Below are positions 1 to 8,499 of a stretch of 64,000 nt of DNA, in pieces. Position 1 is the first letter of the stretch; the number at the start of each line of letters is the position of its first letter. The notes under the pieces are model-generated. The model worked only from the letters and a program-made list of their open reading frames with translations, made no database searches and was not told the origin of the DNA. The translations under genes and the position numbers were made by a program. The stretch lies in assembly GCF_004339565.1 (NCBI RefSeq), contig NZ_SMFZ01000002.1, forward strand, positions 3,224,001 to 3,288,000. Direction: 5' to 3'. The stretch is from Pseudonocardia endophytica (GTDB lineage: Bacteria; Actinomycetota; Actinomycetes; Mycobacteriales; Pseudonocardiaceae).

Positions 1-2001
1 TCCTACCGTCCGGCGACCGGCACCATCCCGGAGTCGCCGGGCGTCTACCGCTTCTCCGACCCGCGGGGCCGGGTCATCTACGTGGGCAAGGCCAAGAGCC
101 TGCGCCAGCGGCTGAACTCGTACTTCGCGGACCTGTCCGGCCTGCACCCGCGCACCCGCCGGATGGTGACCACGGCCGCGAAGGTCGAGTGGACCGTCGT
201 CGGCACCGAGGTCGAGGCGCTCCAGCTCGAGTACAACTGGATCAAGGAGTACGACCCGCGGTTCAACGTCCGGTACCGGGACGACAAGTCCTACCCGGTG
301 CTCGCCGTGACGATGAACGAGGAGTACCCGCGCCTCTACGTCTACCGGGGTCCGCGGCGCAAGGGCGTCCGCTACTTCGGGCCGTACGCGCACGCCTGGG
401 CCATCCGGGAGACGCTCGACCTGCTGCTGCGGGTGTTCCCCGCGCGGACGTGCAGTGCGGGTGTGTTCAAGCGGCACGGGCAGATCGGGCGACCGTGCCT
501 GCTCGGCTACATCGACAAGTGCTCCGCACCCTGCGTCGGCAACGTCACCGCCGAGCGGCACCGCGAGATCGTCGAGGACTTCTCGGAGTTCCTGTCCGGC
601 CGGACCGACGCGATGATCCGCAGGCTCGAGCGGGACATGGCCGACGCGTCGGAGAACCTGGAGTTCGAGCGGGCCGCCCGCCTGCGGGACGACCTCGGGG
701 CCCTGCGCCGCGCCGTCGAGAAGCAGACCGTGGTGCTCGGCGACGGGACCGACGCCGACGTCGTCGCGTTCGCCGAGGACGAGCTGGAGGCCGCCGTCCA
801 GGTGTTCCACGTGCGTGGCGGCCGGGTCCGCGGCCAGCGCGGCTGGGTGATCGACAAGGTGGAGCCGACCGACACGGCGCAGCTGGTCGAGCGGTTCGTC
901 AGCCAGTTCTACGGCGAGCAGGCGGCGCTGGCCGAGGCGGCCGACGACGCCACCCAGCCGGTGCCCAAGGAGATCCTCGTCCCGGTCCTGCCGGACGACG
1001 CCGCGTCGCAGGAGCGCTGGCTGTCCGGCCTGCGGGGCTCCCGGGTCCAGCTGCGCGTCCCGCAGCGTGGTGACAAGCGGGCGCTCGCCGAGACCGTCGA
1101 ACGCAACGCGAAGGAGGCGTTCGCCCAGCACAAGCTGCGCCGGGCAGGCGATCTCACGGCCCGGTCGGCCGCCCTGCAGGAGATCCAGGACAACCTCGGG
1201 CTGGACAGCGCACCGCTGCGGATCGAGTGCATCGACATCAGCCACGTGCAGGGCACGAACGTGGTCGCCTCGCTCGTCGTGTTCGAGGACGGGCTGGCCC
1301 GCAAGTCCGAGTACCGCCGGTTCGAGATCAAGGACGCGGCGGAGCAGGGCGACGTCGCGTCGATCGCCGAGGTCGTGCGCCGCCGGTTCCGCCGGTACCT
1401 CGCCGAGACGGCGGGCGAGACGCTGGACACGGGCGGATCGGGCGAGGTGGACCCGACGCAGGAGGCCGAGCCCGCGATCCGCACCGGCATCGACCCGGAG
1501 ACCGGGCGCCCGAAGAAGTTCGCCTACCCGCCGAACCTGCTGGTCGTCGACGGCGCGAAGCCGCAGGTCGACGCCGCGGCGGCGGAGCTGGCCGCGCTCG
1601 GGATCACCGACGTGGCGGTGTGCGGCCTGGCCAAGCGCCTGGAGGAGGTCTGGCTGCCGGACGACGAGGATCCGGTGATCCTGTCCCGCTCGAGCGAGGG
1701 CCTGTACCTCCTGCAACGGGTGCGCGACGAGGCGCACCGGTTCGCGATCACCTATCACCGCCAGCGTCGTTCCAAGGGTATGACCACCTCGGCGCTGGAC
1801 GACGTGCCCGGCCTCGGCCCGGCGCGCAAGCAGGCCCTGCTCAAGCACTTCGGGTCGGTGCGCAAGCTGCGCGCGGCGGGCCTCGACGAGATCAGCGAGG
1901 TGCCCGGGTTCGGGCGGCGCACGGCGGAGTCGGTGCTCGCGGCACTGCACGGTGGCGCGGGCGCGGACCAGGAGACGGTCGGCACGGAGGGACGGCGATG
2001 A
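1..2001 (+). CDS. uvrC: UvrABC excinuclease subunit C (5' partial)
   Basis: UvrC makes the dual incisions on either side of a bulky DNA lesion handed over by UvrB in nucleotide excision repair. The frame is open from base 1 and already reads the start of the GIY-YIG nuclease domain (PGVYRF, then VIYVGKAKSLRQRL), so only about six to ten N-terminal residues are missing. A UVR motif (EFERAARLRDDL, around bases 660-700) contacts UvrB. The RNase H-like second nuclease half follows (IECIDISHVQG, LLVVDGAKPQV), and the C-terminal helix-hairpin-helix pair includes VPGLGPARKQALLKHFGS and VPGFG. The stop overlaps the rapZ start (ATGA), so the two are translationally coupled. Identification is very secure; the true start lies outside the window. 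Confidence 0.97.
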   Translation, partial: SYRPATGTIPESPGVYRFSDPRGRVIYVGKAKSLRQRLNSYFADLSGLHPRTRRMVTTAAKVEWTVVGTEVEALQLEYNWIKEYDPRFNVRYRDDKSYPVLAVTMNEEYPRLYVYRGPRRKGVRYFGPYAHAWAIRETLDLLLRVFPARTCSAGVFKRHGQIGRPCLLGYIDKCSAPCVGNVTAERHREIVEDFSEFLSGRTDAMIRRLERDMADASENLEFERAARLRDDLGALRRAVEKQTVVLGDGTDADVVAFAEDELEAAVQVFHVRGGRVRGQRGWVIDKVEPTDTAQLVERFVSQFYGEQAALAEAADDATQPVPKEILVPVLPDDAASQERWLSGLRGSRVQLRVPQRGDKRALAETVERNAKEAFAQHKLRRAGDLTARSAALQEIQDNLGLDSAPLRIECIDISHVQGTNVVASLVVFEDGLARKSEYRRFEIKDAAEQGDVASIAEVVRRRFRRYLAETAGETLDTGGSGEVDPTQEAEPAIRTGIDPETGRPKKFAYPPNLLVVDGAKPQVDAAAAELAALGITDVAVCGLAKRLEEVWLPDDEDPVILSRSSEGLYLLQRVRDEAHRFAITYHRQRRSKGMTTSALDDVPGLGPARKQALLKHFGSVRKLRAAGLDEISEVPGFGRRTAESVLAALHGGAGADQETVGTEGRR

Positions 2002-2912
2002 CGGCGACGGCGGGGGCCACGGACCCGAACGGCGGCCCGGCGGCCCCCGGCATCGAGGTCGCCGTCGTCAGCGGCCTGTCCGGGGCGGGCCGGAGCACCG
2101 CGGCCAAGGTGCTGGAGGACCTCGGCTGGTTCGTCGTGGACAACCTGCCGCCGGAGCTGATCGCCACGATGGTCGAGCTCGGGTCGCGCGCCAGGGGCGA
2201 GGTCACCCGGATCGCGGTCGTGATGGACGTGCGCAGCCGGGCGTTCACCGACGACCTCGGCTCCGTGATCAAGGACCTCGACGGTCGCGGGTACCGCCCG
2301 AAGCTGCTGTTCCTGGAGGCGTCGGACGCGGTCCTGGTCCGCCGGTTCGAGAACAACCGGCGCTCGCACCCGCTGCAGGGCGACGGACGGATCACCGACG
2401 GGCTGAACGCCGAGCGCGAGGTGCTCCGCCCGCTGCGCGAGGACGCCGACCTCGTCGTGGACACGTCGAACCTGTCCGTGCACGACCTCCGCACGACGCT
2501 GGAGCGCTCGTTCGCCGATCCGGGCACCGAGGCGGCGACCCGCGTGACCGTGCTGTCGTTCGGCTTCAAGTACGGGCTGCCGCTGGACGCCGACCTGGTC
2601 GTCGACGTCCGGTTCCTGCCGAACCCGCACTGGATCCCGGAGCTGCGCGGGCACACCGGCCGCGACCCCGAGGTCCGTGACTACGTGCTGTCCCAGGAGG
2701 GCGCCGGGGAGTTCGTCGACCGTTACCTGGAGCTGCTCGGCCTGGTCGGGGCCGGGTACCGCCGCGAGGGCAAGCGGTACCTGACCGTCGCGGTCGGGTG
2801 CACCGGCGGCAAGCACCGGTCGGTGGCGATCTCCGAGGAGCTCGGCCGCCGGCTCGCGGGGGAGGAGAACGTGCAGGTCAACGTCGCCCACCGGGACGTG
2901 GGGCGGGAATGA
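1998..2912 (+). CDS. rapZ: RapZ/YvcJ family nucleotide-binding protein
   Basis: This is a P-loop protein of the RapZ (YvcJ) family, 304 residues, the usual family length. In enterobacteria RapZ delivers the small RNA GlmZ to RNase E. Actinobacteria lack GlmZ, so the client here is unknown. The Walker A is GLSGAGRST near residue 26, with Arg in place of the usual Lys. The C-terminal family signature GCTGGKHRS is intact, as are FKYG and the PNPHW segment. The ATG sits in an ATGA overlap with uvrC, and the stop overlaps the yvcK start in the same way. The uvrC-rapZ-yvcK-whiA order is conserved in Actinobacteria, linking it to cell-wall precursor control and development. Confidence 0.95.
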   Translation: MTATAGATDPNGGPAAPGIEVAVVSGLSGAGRSTAAKVLEDLGWFVVDNLPPELIATMVELGSRARGEVTRIAVVMDVRSRAFTDDLGSVIKDLDGRGYRPKLLFLEASDAVLVRRFENNRRSHPLQGDGRITDGLNAEREVLRPLREDADLVVDTSNLSVHDLRTTLERSFADPGTEAATRVTVLSFGFKYGLPLDADLVVDVRFLPNPHWIPELRGHTGRDPEVRDYVLSQEGAGEFVDRYLELLGLVGAGYRREGKRYLTVAVGCTGGKHRSVAISEELGRRLAGEENVQVNVAHRDVGRE

Positions 2913-3880
2913 CGGGTCTGCGCGTCGTCGCCCTCGGCGGCGGACACGGCCTGCACGCGACGCTGTCCGCGCTGCGCCGCCGCCCGGACGTGTTCTCCGA
3001 GGTCACGGCCGTGGTCACGGTCGCCGACGACGGCGGGTCGTCCGGGCGCCTGCGCCGCGAGCTCGGGCTGCTGCCGCCGGGGGACCTGCGGATGGCGCTG
3101 GCCGCATTGGCCGCCGACGACGAGCAGGGCCGGTTCTGGGCGGATCTGGTGCAGCACCGGTTCGGGGGCACCGGCGCGCTGGCCGGGCACGCCGTCGGGA
3201 ACCTCCTGCTGGCCGGGCTGCTGGAGGTCACCGACGACCCGGTCGCCACCCTGGACGCCCTGGCCCGTCTGCTGGGCTGCCACGGCCGGGTGCTGCCGAT
3301 GGCCACCGTCCCGCTGGACATCGAGGCCGAGGTCGAGCTGCCGGACGTCGGCGGGACGCACTGGATCAGGGGCCAGGTGGCGGTCGCGTCCACCCCGGGC
3401 CGGGTGCATCGCGTCTGGCTGCGGCCGGACGAGCCCCCCGCGTGCCCGGAGGCGGTCCAGGCGGTCGTCGACGCCGACGTGGTGCTGCTCGGGCCCGGAT
3501 CCTGGTTCACCAGCGTTCTGCCGCACCTGCTCGTACCGGGGCTGCGGGACGCGCTGCTGAAGACGGCCGCCCGCCGCGTCGTGCTGCTGAACCTGGCGCC
3601 GGAGCCGGGGGAGACCGCCGGCTTCTCGCCGGAGCAGCATCTGGATGTACTGTCCGGACACGCGCCGTCGTTCGCGGTGCACGCGGTCCTGGCGGACACG
3701 GCGTCGGTGCCGCTGCCGGAGCGGCTCCGCCGATCGGCCGCCACGATGCTGGCGCCGGACGGGCAGGTGCGGTTCGCGGAGGTCGCGGACGGTGGATCGT
3801 CGACACCGCGTCACGATCCGGCGGCGTTGGCCGAGTGTCTGGTGGACCTGGTCGGTGCAGGGGGAGGGCGCGACCGGTGA
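2909..3880 (+). CDS. yvcK: Gluconeogenesis factor YvcK/CofD-like protein
   Basis: A member of the YvcK/CofD-like family (323 residues), which binds UDP-sugars and is needed for normal cell-wall synthesis on gluconeogenic substrates; the mycobacterial homologue is CuvA. The N-terminal VVALGGGHGLHATLSALR is the nucleotide-sugar binding loop. VTVADDGGSSGRLRRE and the downstream PGDLRMALAAL are family signatures, as is LGPGSWFTSVLPHLL. The start was chosen at the ATG overlapping the rapZ stop (ATGA). It lies in the middle of the uvrC-rapZ-yvcK-whiA operon. YvcK proteins bind the sugar nucleotide but are not known to catalyse the CofD phospholactyl transfer. Confidence 0.93.
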   Translation: MTGLRVVALGGGHGLHATLSALRRRPDVFSEVTAVVTVADDGGSSGRLRRELGLLPPGDLRMALAALAADDEQGRFWADLVQHRFGGTGALAGHAVGNLLLAGLLEVTDDPVATLDALARLLGCHGRVLPMATVPLDIEAEVELPDVGGTHWIRGQVAVASTPGRVHRVWLRPDEPPACPEAVQAVVDADVVLLGPGSWFTSVLPHLLVPGLRDALLKTAARRVVLLNLAPEPGETAGFSPEQHLDVLSGHAPSFAVHAVLADTASVPLPERLRRSAATMLAPDGQVRFAEVADGGSSTPRHDPAALAECLVDLVGAGGGRDR

Positions 3881-4003
3881 CGGAGCGCAACAGCGATGCT
3901 CCGACCAGGCGGTTGTGTTCCGTACGGGCGTACCGGGGCGCGAGGTGTGGGCGTTGGGCGAGGGAGACGTGATGCAGCAGAACCCGAGCGGAGGGAGCCC
4001 GCG

Positions 4004-4993
4004 ATGGCCATGACCGCGTCGGTGAAGGACGAGCTGAGCCGGCTCTCGGTCACCAAGCAGTCGTCGCGGCGCGCCGAGGTGGCCGCCCTGCTGCGTTTCG
4101 CGGGGGGACTCCACATCGTCGGTGGCCGTGTGGTCATCGAGGCCGAGGTCGACACCGGGTCGGTCGCCCGGCGCCTGCGCCGCGAGATCCACGAGCTGTA
4201 CGGGCACACGGCCGACGCGCACGTGATCACCGCGGGCGGGCTCCGGCGCAGCGCCCGCTACGTGATCCGCGTGGTCCGCGACGGTGAGGGCCTGGCCCGC
4301 CAGACCGGCCTGCTGGACAACCGTGGCCGTCCGGTCCGCGGGCTGCCGCCGCCCGTCGTCTCCGGGGACCTCTCCGACGCCGAGGCGGCCTGGCGGGGCG
4401 CGTTCCTGGCGCACGGGTCGCTCACCGAACCGGGCCGCAGCTCCGCGCTGGAGGTCACCTGCCCCGGACCCGAGGCGGCGCTGGCACTGGTGGGTGCCGC
4501 GCGGCGGCTGAGCGTCACGGCCAAGGCGCGCGAGGTGCGCGGTGCGGACCGGGTGGTGGTGCGCGACGGCGACGCGATCCACGCGCTGCTGACCCGGATG
4601 GGAGCGCACCAGAGCGTGCTCGTGTGGGAGGAGCGGCGGATGCGCCGCGAGGTGCGCGCGACCGCGAACCGCCTGGCGAACTTCGACGACGCGAACCTCC
4701 GCCGTTCGGCCCGTGCCGCCGTCGCCGCGGCCGCCCGTGTGCAGCGCGCGCTGGAGATCCTCGGGGACGACGTGCCGGAGCACCTGCAGGCGGCCGGACG
4801 GCTGCGTGCCGAGCACACGCAGGCGTCGCTGGAGGAACTGGGCCAGCTGGCCGACCCGGTCATGACGAAGGACGCGGTCGCGGGCCGGATCCGCCGTCTG
4901 CTGCACATGGCGGACAAGCGGGCGGCCGATCTGGGTATCCCGGATACGGAGTCCGCAGTCACTGCCGACCTGCTCGAGGAAGAGCAGGCGTGA
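4004..4993 (+). CDS. whiA: Sporulation/division transcription regulator WhiA
   Basis: WhiA is a transcription factor that acts with WhiB to switch on sporulation septation genes in Streptomyces and is conserved across Gram-positives. It combines a degenerate LAGLIDADG homing-endonuclease-like N-terminal half with a C-terminal helix-turn-helix. The start MAMTASVKDELSRL matches the family and is preceded by GGAGGGA eight bases upstream. The C-terminal HTH region is visible as TQASLEELGQLADP followed by AGRIRRLLHMAD. The protein has 329 residues, the normal length. It lies 123 bp after yvcK and ends the conserved block. In many actinomycetes gap-pgk-tpi follow soon after; here a tyrosinase cassette follows instead. 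Confidence 0.96.
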   Translation: MAMTASVKDELSRLSVTKQSSRRAEVAALLRFAGGLHIVGGRVVIEAEVDTGSVARRLRREIHELYGHTADAHVITAGGLRRSARYVIRVVRDGEGLARQTGLLDNRGRPVRGLPPPVVSGDLSDAEAAWRGAFLAHGSLTEPGRSSALEVTCPGPEAALALVGAARRLSVTAKAREVRGADRVVVRDGDAIHALLTRMGAHQSVLVWEERRMRREVRATANRLANFDDANLRRSARAAVAAAARVQRALEILGDDVPEHLQAAGRLRAEHTQASLEELGQLADPVMTKDAVAGRIRRLLHMADKRAADLGIPDTESAVTADLLEEEQA

Positions 4994-5058
4994 GGGGGTA
5001 ACGCGGGCCCGCTACGTGCGAGTTCGCCGGGGCAACCACCGTCCTACGGAGGTGTCCC

Positions 5059-6375
5059 ATGCAGATCGACATCACGATCGACCGCGCGGACAAGCAGTCC
5101 GGGCGGAACTACCTGACCTGGGCCCCGACACGGGCCACCCTCACGCGCACGGACCCCGGGGGCCGTGCCCTCAGCGCGGTCACCGTGCGCCTCGCCAACA
5201 GCGCCGACACCGGCGGGCAGCTCGTCTTCGGCACGAACCGGCAGAACATGGAACGGACGCCGACGCTCGACCTGAAGCTCGATCCCGGCGCGACCGTCGA
5301 GTTCTGGGTCGCCGGCGGCACGGCGAGCATCGACGACCTGGACGCGGGGCTGTCCGTCGCGGAGCCGGACAAGCCGGTGCTGGCCTCGAAGTCCGTCATG
5401 GTCCGCATCCGGAAGGATGCGAACACGCTGACCCCGGCCGAGCAGGTCCGGTTCACAACGGCGTTCGCCCAGGTGAACGACGAGGGAAACGGTCTGTTCC
5501 AGAACTTCCGCGAGATGCACCGGGAACGGTCGGCCCTGCGTCAGGCGCATGGTTTCTCCGGCTTCCTGGCCTGGCACCGCGCCTACCTGCTGGACCTCGA
5601 GCGGGAACTGCAGAAGAAGAACCCCGCGGTGACCCTGCCGTACTGGCGTTTCGACCGACCCGCCCCGAACGTCTTCACCGAGCAGTTCATGGGTCGCCAG
5701 GGTGCGGCCAGGAACGTCGTGTTCGACCCGAACAACCTGCTGAGCAACTGGCAGACCGACGGTGAGCCCGGGATCTGGCGCGAGCCGCAGTTCGCGGCCG
5801 ACCAACCGGCGTTCGTCAGCGGGGAGGCGACGACCTTGGCTCTCGGTGGTCCCGCGCCGGGCGCGTTCTTCGACAACGGTGGCGTCACGACCCAGCAGGC
5901 CGACACCCTCCGCGGGTTCCGCCGGATGGAGGGTGATCCGCACGGAGCCGCGCACAGCAGCTTCGACGGGTGGCTCTCGGCCACCAACACCGCCCCGCGC
6001 GATCCGATGTTCTTCCTGCTGCACAGCAACGTCGATCGGCTGTGGGCCCGCTGGCAGCGGCTCAACGACCGTTTCGACGGCACGCAGATCAGGACGTACT
6101 TCTTCCGTGGCACGGCCCGGTCGAACCCGGCCACGCAGATCGGGCACAACCTGCTCGACACGATGTGGCCGTGGAACGGCATCACCCAGGCCCAGGACCC
6201 GAGTCGACCGCCGAACGCTCCCCGGGGAGCGTTCGTGCCCGTGCCCGCCGCCGCCTGGCCGGCGCAGGCCGCGAAACCGACCGTCGGCGACATGATCGAC
6301 TACCACGGTCTGCTCTCACCCGGATCCGACATGAACTTCGGCTACGACGACGTCCCGTACGGCGTCGCGACCTGA
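5059..6375 (+). CDS. Tyrosinase-family type 3 copper oxidase (cytosolic)
   Basis: A binuclear-copper phenol oxidase of the tyrosinase central-domain family, expected to oxidise mono- or diphenols to quinones. CuA histidines are at about residues 154, 164 and 173 (EMHRERSALRQAH, then AWHRAYL), followed by LPYWRFD. CuB histidines are at about 295, 299 and 322 (DPHGAAH and FFLLHSNVDRLW). All six ligands are present. The first ~125 residues form a separate beta-rich segment with no recognised motif. There is no signal peptide, no Tat motif and no MelC1-type caddie gene. The start has a good GGAGGT six bases upstream. It is followed 15 bp later by a HEAT-repeat gene and then a SCO1-like gene, which suggests copper loading by that protein. 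The physiological substrate cannot be read from sequence. Confidence 0.88.
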   Translation: MQIDITIDRADKQSGRNYLTWAPTRATLTRTDPGGRALSAVTVRLANSADTGGQLVFGTNRQNMERTPTLDLKLDPGATVEFWVAGGTASIDDLDAGLSVAEPDKPVLASKSVMVRIRKDANTLTPAEQVRFTTAFAQVNDEGNGLFQNFREMHRERSALRQAHGFSGFLAWHRAYLLDLERELQKKNPAVTLPYWRFDRPAPNVFTEQFMGRQGAARNVVFDPNNLLSNWQTDGEPGIWREPQFAADQPAFVSGEATTLALGGPAPGAFFDNGGVTTQQADTLRGFRRMEGDPHGAAHSSFDGWLSATNTAPRDPMFFLLHSNVDRLWARWQRLNDRFDGTQIRTYFFRGTARSNPATQIGHNLLDTMWPWNGITQAQDPSRPPNAPRGAFVPVPAAAWPAQAAKPTVGDMIDYHGLLSPGSDMNFGYDDVPYGVAT

Positions 6376-6390
6376 TCGAGGGAGACACCG

Positions 6391-7335
6391 ATGTCCGACA
6401 CCCCGACAGACCAGGACGCCCGGCTCCGCAGCGAGATCGACCGGGTGGCCGCCGACTACGACGCCTACGTCGCCGAGCTCACCTCCGACCAGGGCGCGAC
6501 CACGGACGATCACATCGCCGCCGCGGCCGCCGCGCTGACCGACACCGACCTGCCTGCCGATCGTCGCACCGAGGTGCTGCGTCGCAGCCGACCTGTCCTG
6601 GTCTCGACCGGCCGGGGCATCGAGTGCCTCCTGCAGGTCGTCGGGGAGCGTGCGAACGCGTCCTCGCTCCGGCTCGACGCGCTGGCCGCACTGCGGGCCG
6701 CGGCGTTCTTCGTCGACACGTTCGAGCCGTACCTGACGGCGTATCGCGACGTGCTCCGGGACCTGTTGACCGATGACGATGCCGACCTGCGGAGACGGGC
6801 CGTGAGCACGTTGGCCAACGAGCACGACCCGGTGCTGCAGGAGATGCTGGCCGACGGACTGGACGGGAACGGCGACCTCCCCGTCGACCGTCCGACGGCG
6901 ATCCGTGCCCTGGCCGAGGACGACCACCTCGACAACCTCCCGCGTCTGCGCGAGCTACTCGCCAGCGACTCGCCGGACGAACGTCAGGAGGCGATCCGCT
7001 ACCTGGGGTCGTATCCGGATGCGCGGGACGAGGTCGAGGCCGCGTTGCGCAACCAGGACGAGTACCGCGCCGTGCGTCAGCAGAGCGCGGCGTCGCTGCG
7101 GGCACTGGACCCGGACCGTTTCCAGGAGGTGGCGAAGGAGATCGCGGTCGACTCGGGCGACTACGACGACGTCCGCACCGTCAGCCTCTCCGCCCTCCAG
7201 CACCTCGGGGACACCGAGGCGGTCTATCAGGACGGCGCGTTCCTGGACCGGGTGCGGGAGATCCGTGACGACGCCTCCGCACCGCACGCCGCGGCCGCCG
7301 CACAGGAGATGCTCGACCGCGGTCCCGACCGATGA
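6391..7335 (+). CDS. HEAT-repeat protein in tyrosinase cassette
   Basis: A 314-residue soluble acidic protein built almost wholly of helical pairs that look like HEAT/ARM repeats. Successive segments such as LRLDALAALRAAA, DLRRRAVSTLANE, RPTAIRALAED, RQEAIRYLGSY and VRQQSAASLRALDP each start a repeat. There are no catalytic motifs, membrane segments or cysteines suggesting metal binding. It starts 15 bp after the tyrosinase stop with GAGGGAGA upstream, and its stop overlaps the next gene's ATG (ATGA), so the three are one operon. By analogy with other HEAT proteins it is probably a scaffold or adaptor, perhaps docking the oxidase on the SCO1-like protein. That role is an inference; no specific family was recognised. 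Confidence 0.8.
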   Translation: MSDTPTDQDARLRSEIDRVAADYDAYVAELTSDQGATTDDHIAAAAAALTDTDLPADRRTEVLRRSRPVLVSTGRGIECLLQVVGERANASSLRLDALAALRAAAFFVDTFEPYLTAYRDVLRDLLTDDDADLRRRAVSTLANEHDPVLQEMLADGLDGNGDLPVDRPTAIRALAEDDHLDNLPRLRELLASDSPDERQEAIRYLGSYPDARDEVEAALRNQDEYRAVRQQSAASLRALDPDRFQEVAKEIAVDSGDYDDVRTVSLSALQHLGDTEAVYQDGAFLDRVREIRDDASAPHAAAAAQEMLDRGPDR

Positions 7336-8435
7336 CCGCGGCCCGGCCGGCTCCGGGGACCGACGCGGGGGAGTGGATCGACACCCTGCGCCGGTGCCCG
7401 GATGCCGGGGACGAGCTCGTCGCGCTCCTCCCGGAGAACGGCCCGCTGTTCGACGGGCGCGACGCACCGGAGGCGACCCGGATCCGCGGGTACGTGCTCG
7501 CCGCGTTCGCCGACGCCGGGATGCCGGACGCTGCGCTGCCGTACGTCCGGGAGTCCCTCGAGCTCGGCGCGGAGGCCTACGAGATCGCCGGCGCGGCGAT
7601 CGGCGTGCGCGGCCACCCCGACCCGCCAGCGGACGTCGTCGCGGCGCTGGGCCGGGCCGTCCGGCACCTCGTCGCGATCGACGCGACGGTCTCGTTCGAG
7701 AGCTACCGGCCGTCCTGGCCGTTCACGAGCCCGACGACCGGCACGCAGGAGGTGATCACCACGCTCGTCGCGCTGGCGTCGTCGCATCCGACCGCTCGCG
7801 CCGTGCTCCTCGGCCTGGCCGGCGAGAGCCGCCGGTTGCCCGCCGCCGCAAGGGCCCGGGTGGCGGAGGCCGTCGCGGCGTTGCCGGAGGACGCCCCGGA
7901 GCCCGTCCACCCGTGCTGCTCGTCCACGGCCGTGATCCCGGACGGGGTGGGGACGGGCCCGGTCGAGCTCGAGGACCAGGACGGCGGGCACATCGGGTTC
8001 GACGAGTTCGTCGTCGGCCGGCCGTCGGTGGTCACGTTCTTCCACACGCGCTGCGAGAACCCGTACAAGTGCTCCGCGACCGTGAGCCGGCTCGTCGCAC
8101 TGCGCCGTGCGCTCGACGCCGGGGGGCCGACCGTCCGGATCGCCGGCATCACGTACGACCCCGCGTTCGACCGTCCGGACCGTCTCCGCACCTACGGCGC
8201 CGACCGCGGCCTGTGCTTCGGTCCGGACACCCGGTTCTTCCGGGCGGTCTCCGGCTTCGACGAGCTGCGCGCGCGTTTCGACCTCGGGGTCGGCTACGGC
8301 GCGTCGACCGTCGGCAGGCACCGGATCGAGCTGCACGTCCTGGACGCCGGCGGCCGGGTGACCGCGTCGTTCACCCGCGTCGGCTGGGAGCCGGAGGAGG
8401 TGCTGGCGGCGCTGGACCGGGCGTCCGGGAGCTGA
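7332..8435 (+). CDS. SCO1/SenC-like thioredoxin-fold protein with helical N-terminus
   Basis: 367 residues in two parts. Residues ~1-190 are helical and resemble the HEAT protein encoded just upstream. Residues ~205-365 form a thioredoxin-like domain of the SCO1/SenC type (RPSVVTFFHTRC, then IAGITYDPAFD, then the ELHVLDAGGRV strand). SCO proteins bind copper through CxxxC plus a distal His. Here the cysteines are C241 and C247 (CENPYKC, a CX5C spacing) and the likely His is H330. An extra Cys pair lies at C195/C196. No signal peptide or lipobox is visible, unlike respiratory SCO proteins, so it should act in the cytosol. Being coupled to a tyrosinase gene, it is a plausible copper chaperone or thiol reductase for that enzyme. 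Confidence 0.75.
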   Translation: MTAARPAPGTDAGEWIDTLRRCPDAGDELVALLPENGPLFDGRDAPEATRIRGYVLAAFADAGMPDAALPYVRESLELGAEAYEIAGAAIGVRGHPDPPADVVAALGRAVRHLVAIDATVSFESYRPSWPFTSPTTGTQEVITTLVALASSHPTARAVLLGLAGESRRLPAAARARVAEAVAALPEDAPEPVHPCCSSTAVIPDGVGTGPVELEDQDGGHIGFDEFVVGRPSVVTFFHTRCENPYKCSATVSRLVALRRALDAGGPTVRIAGITYDPAFDRPDRLRTYGADRGLCFGPDTRFFRAVSGFDELRARFDLGVGYGASTVGRHRIELHVLDAGGRVTASFTRVGWEPEEVLAALDRASGS

Positions 8436-8499
8436 TCGTCGGCGGAGCACCCGCCGGTGGGCGCATGATGGCGGGAGACCCACCGCAGGAGGACCCGCC

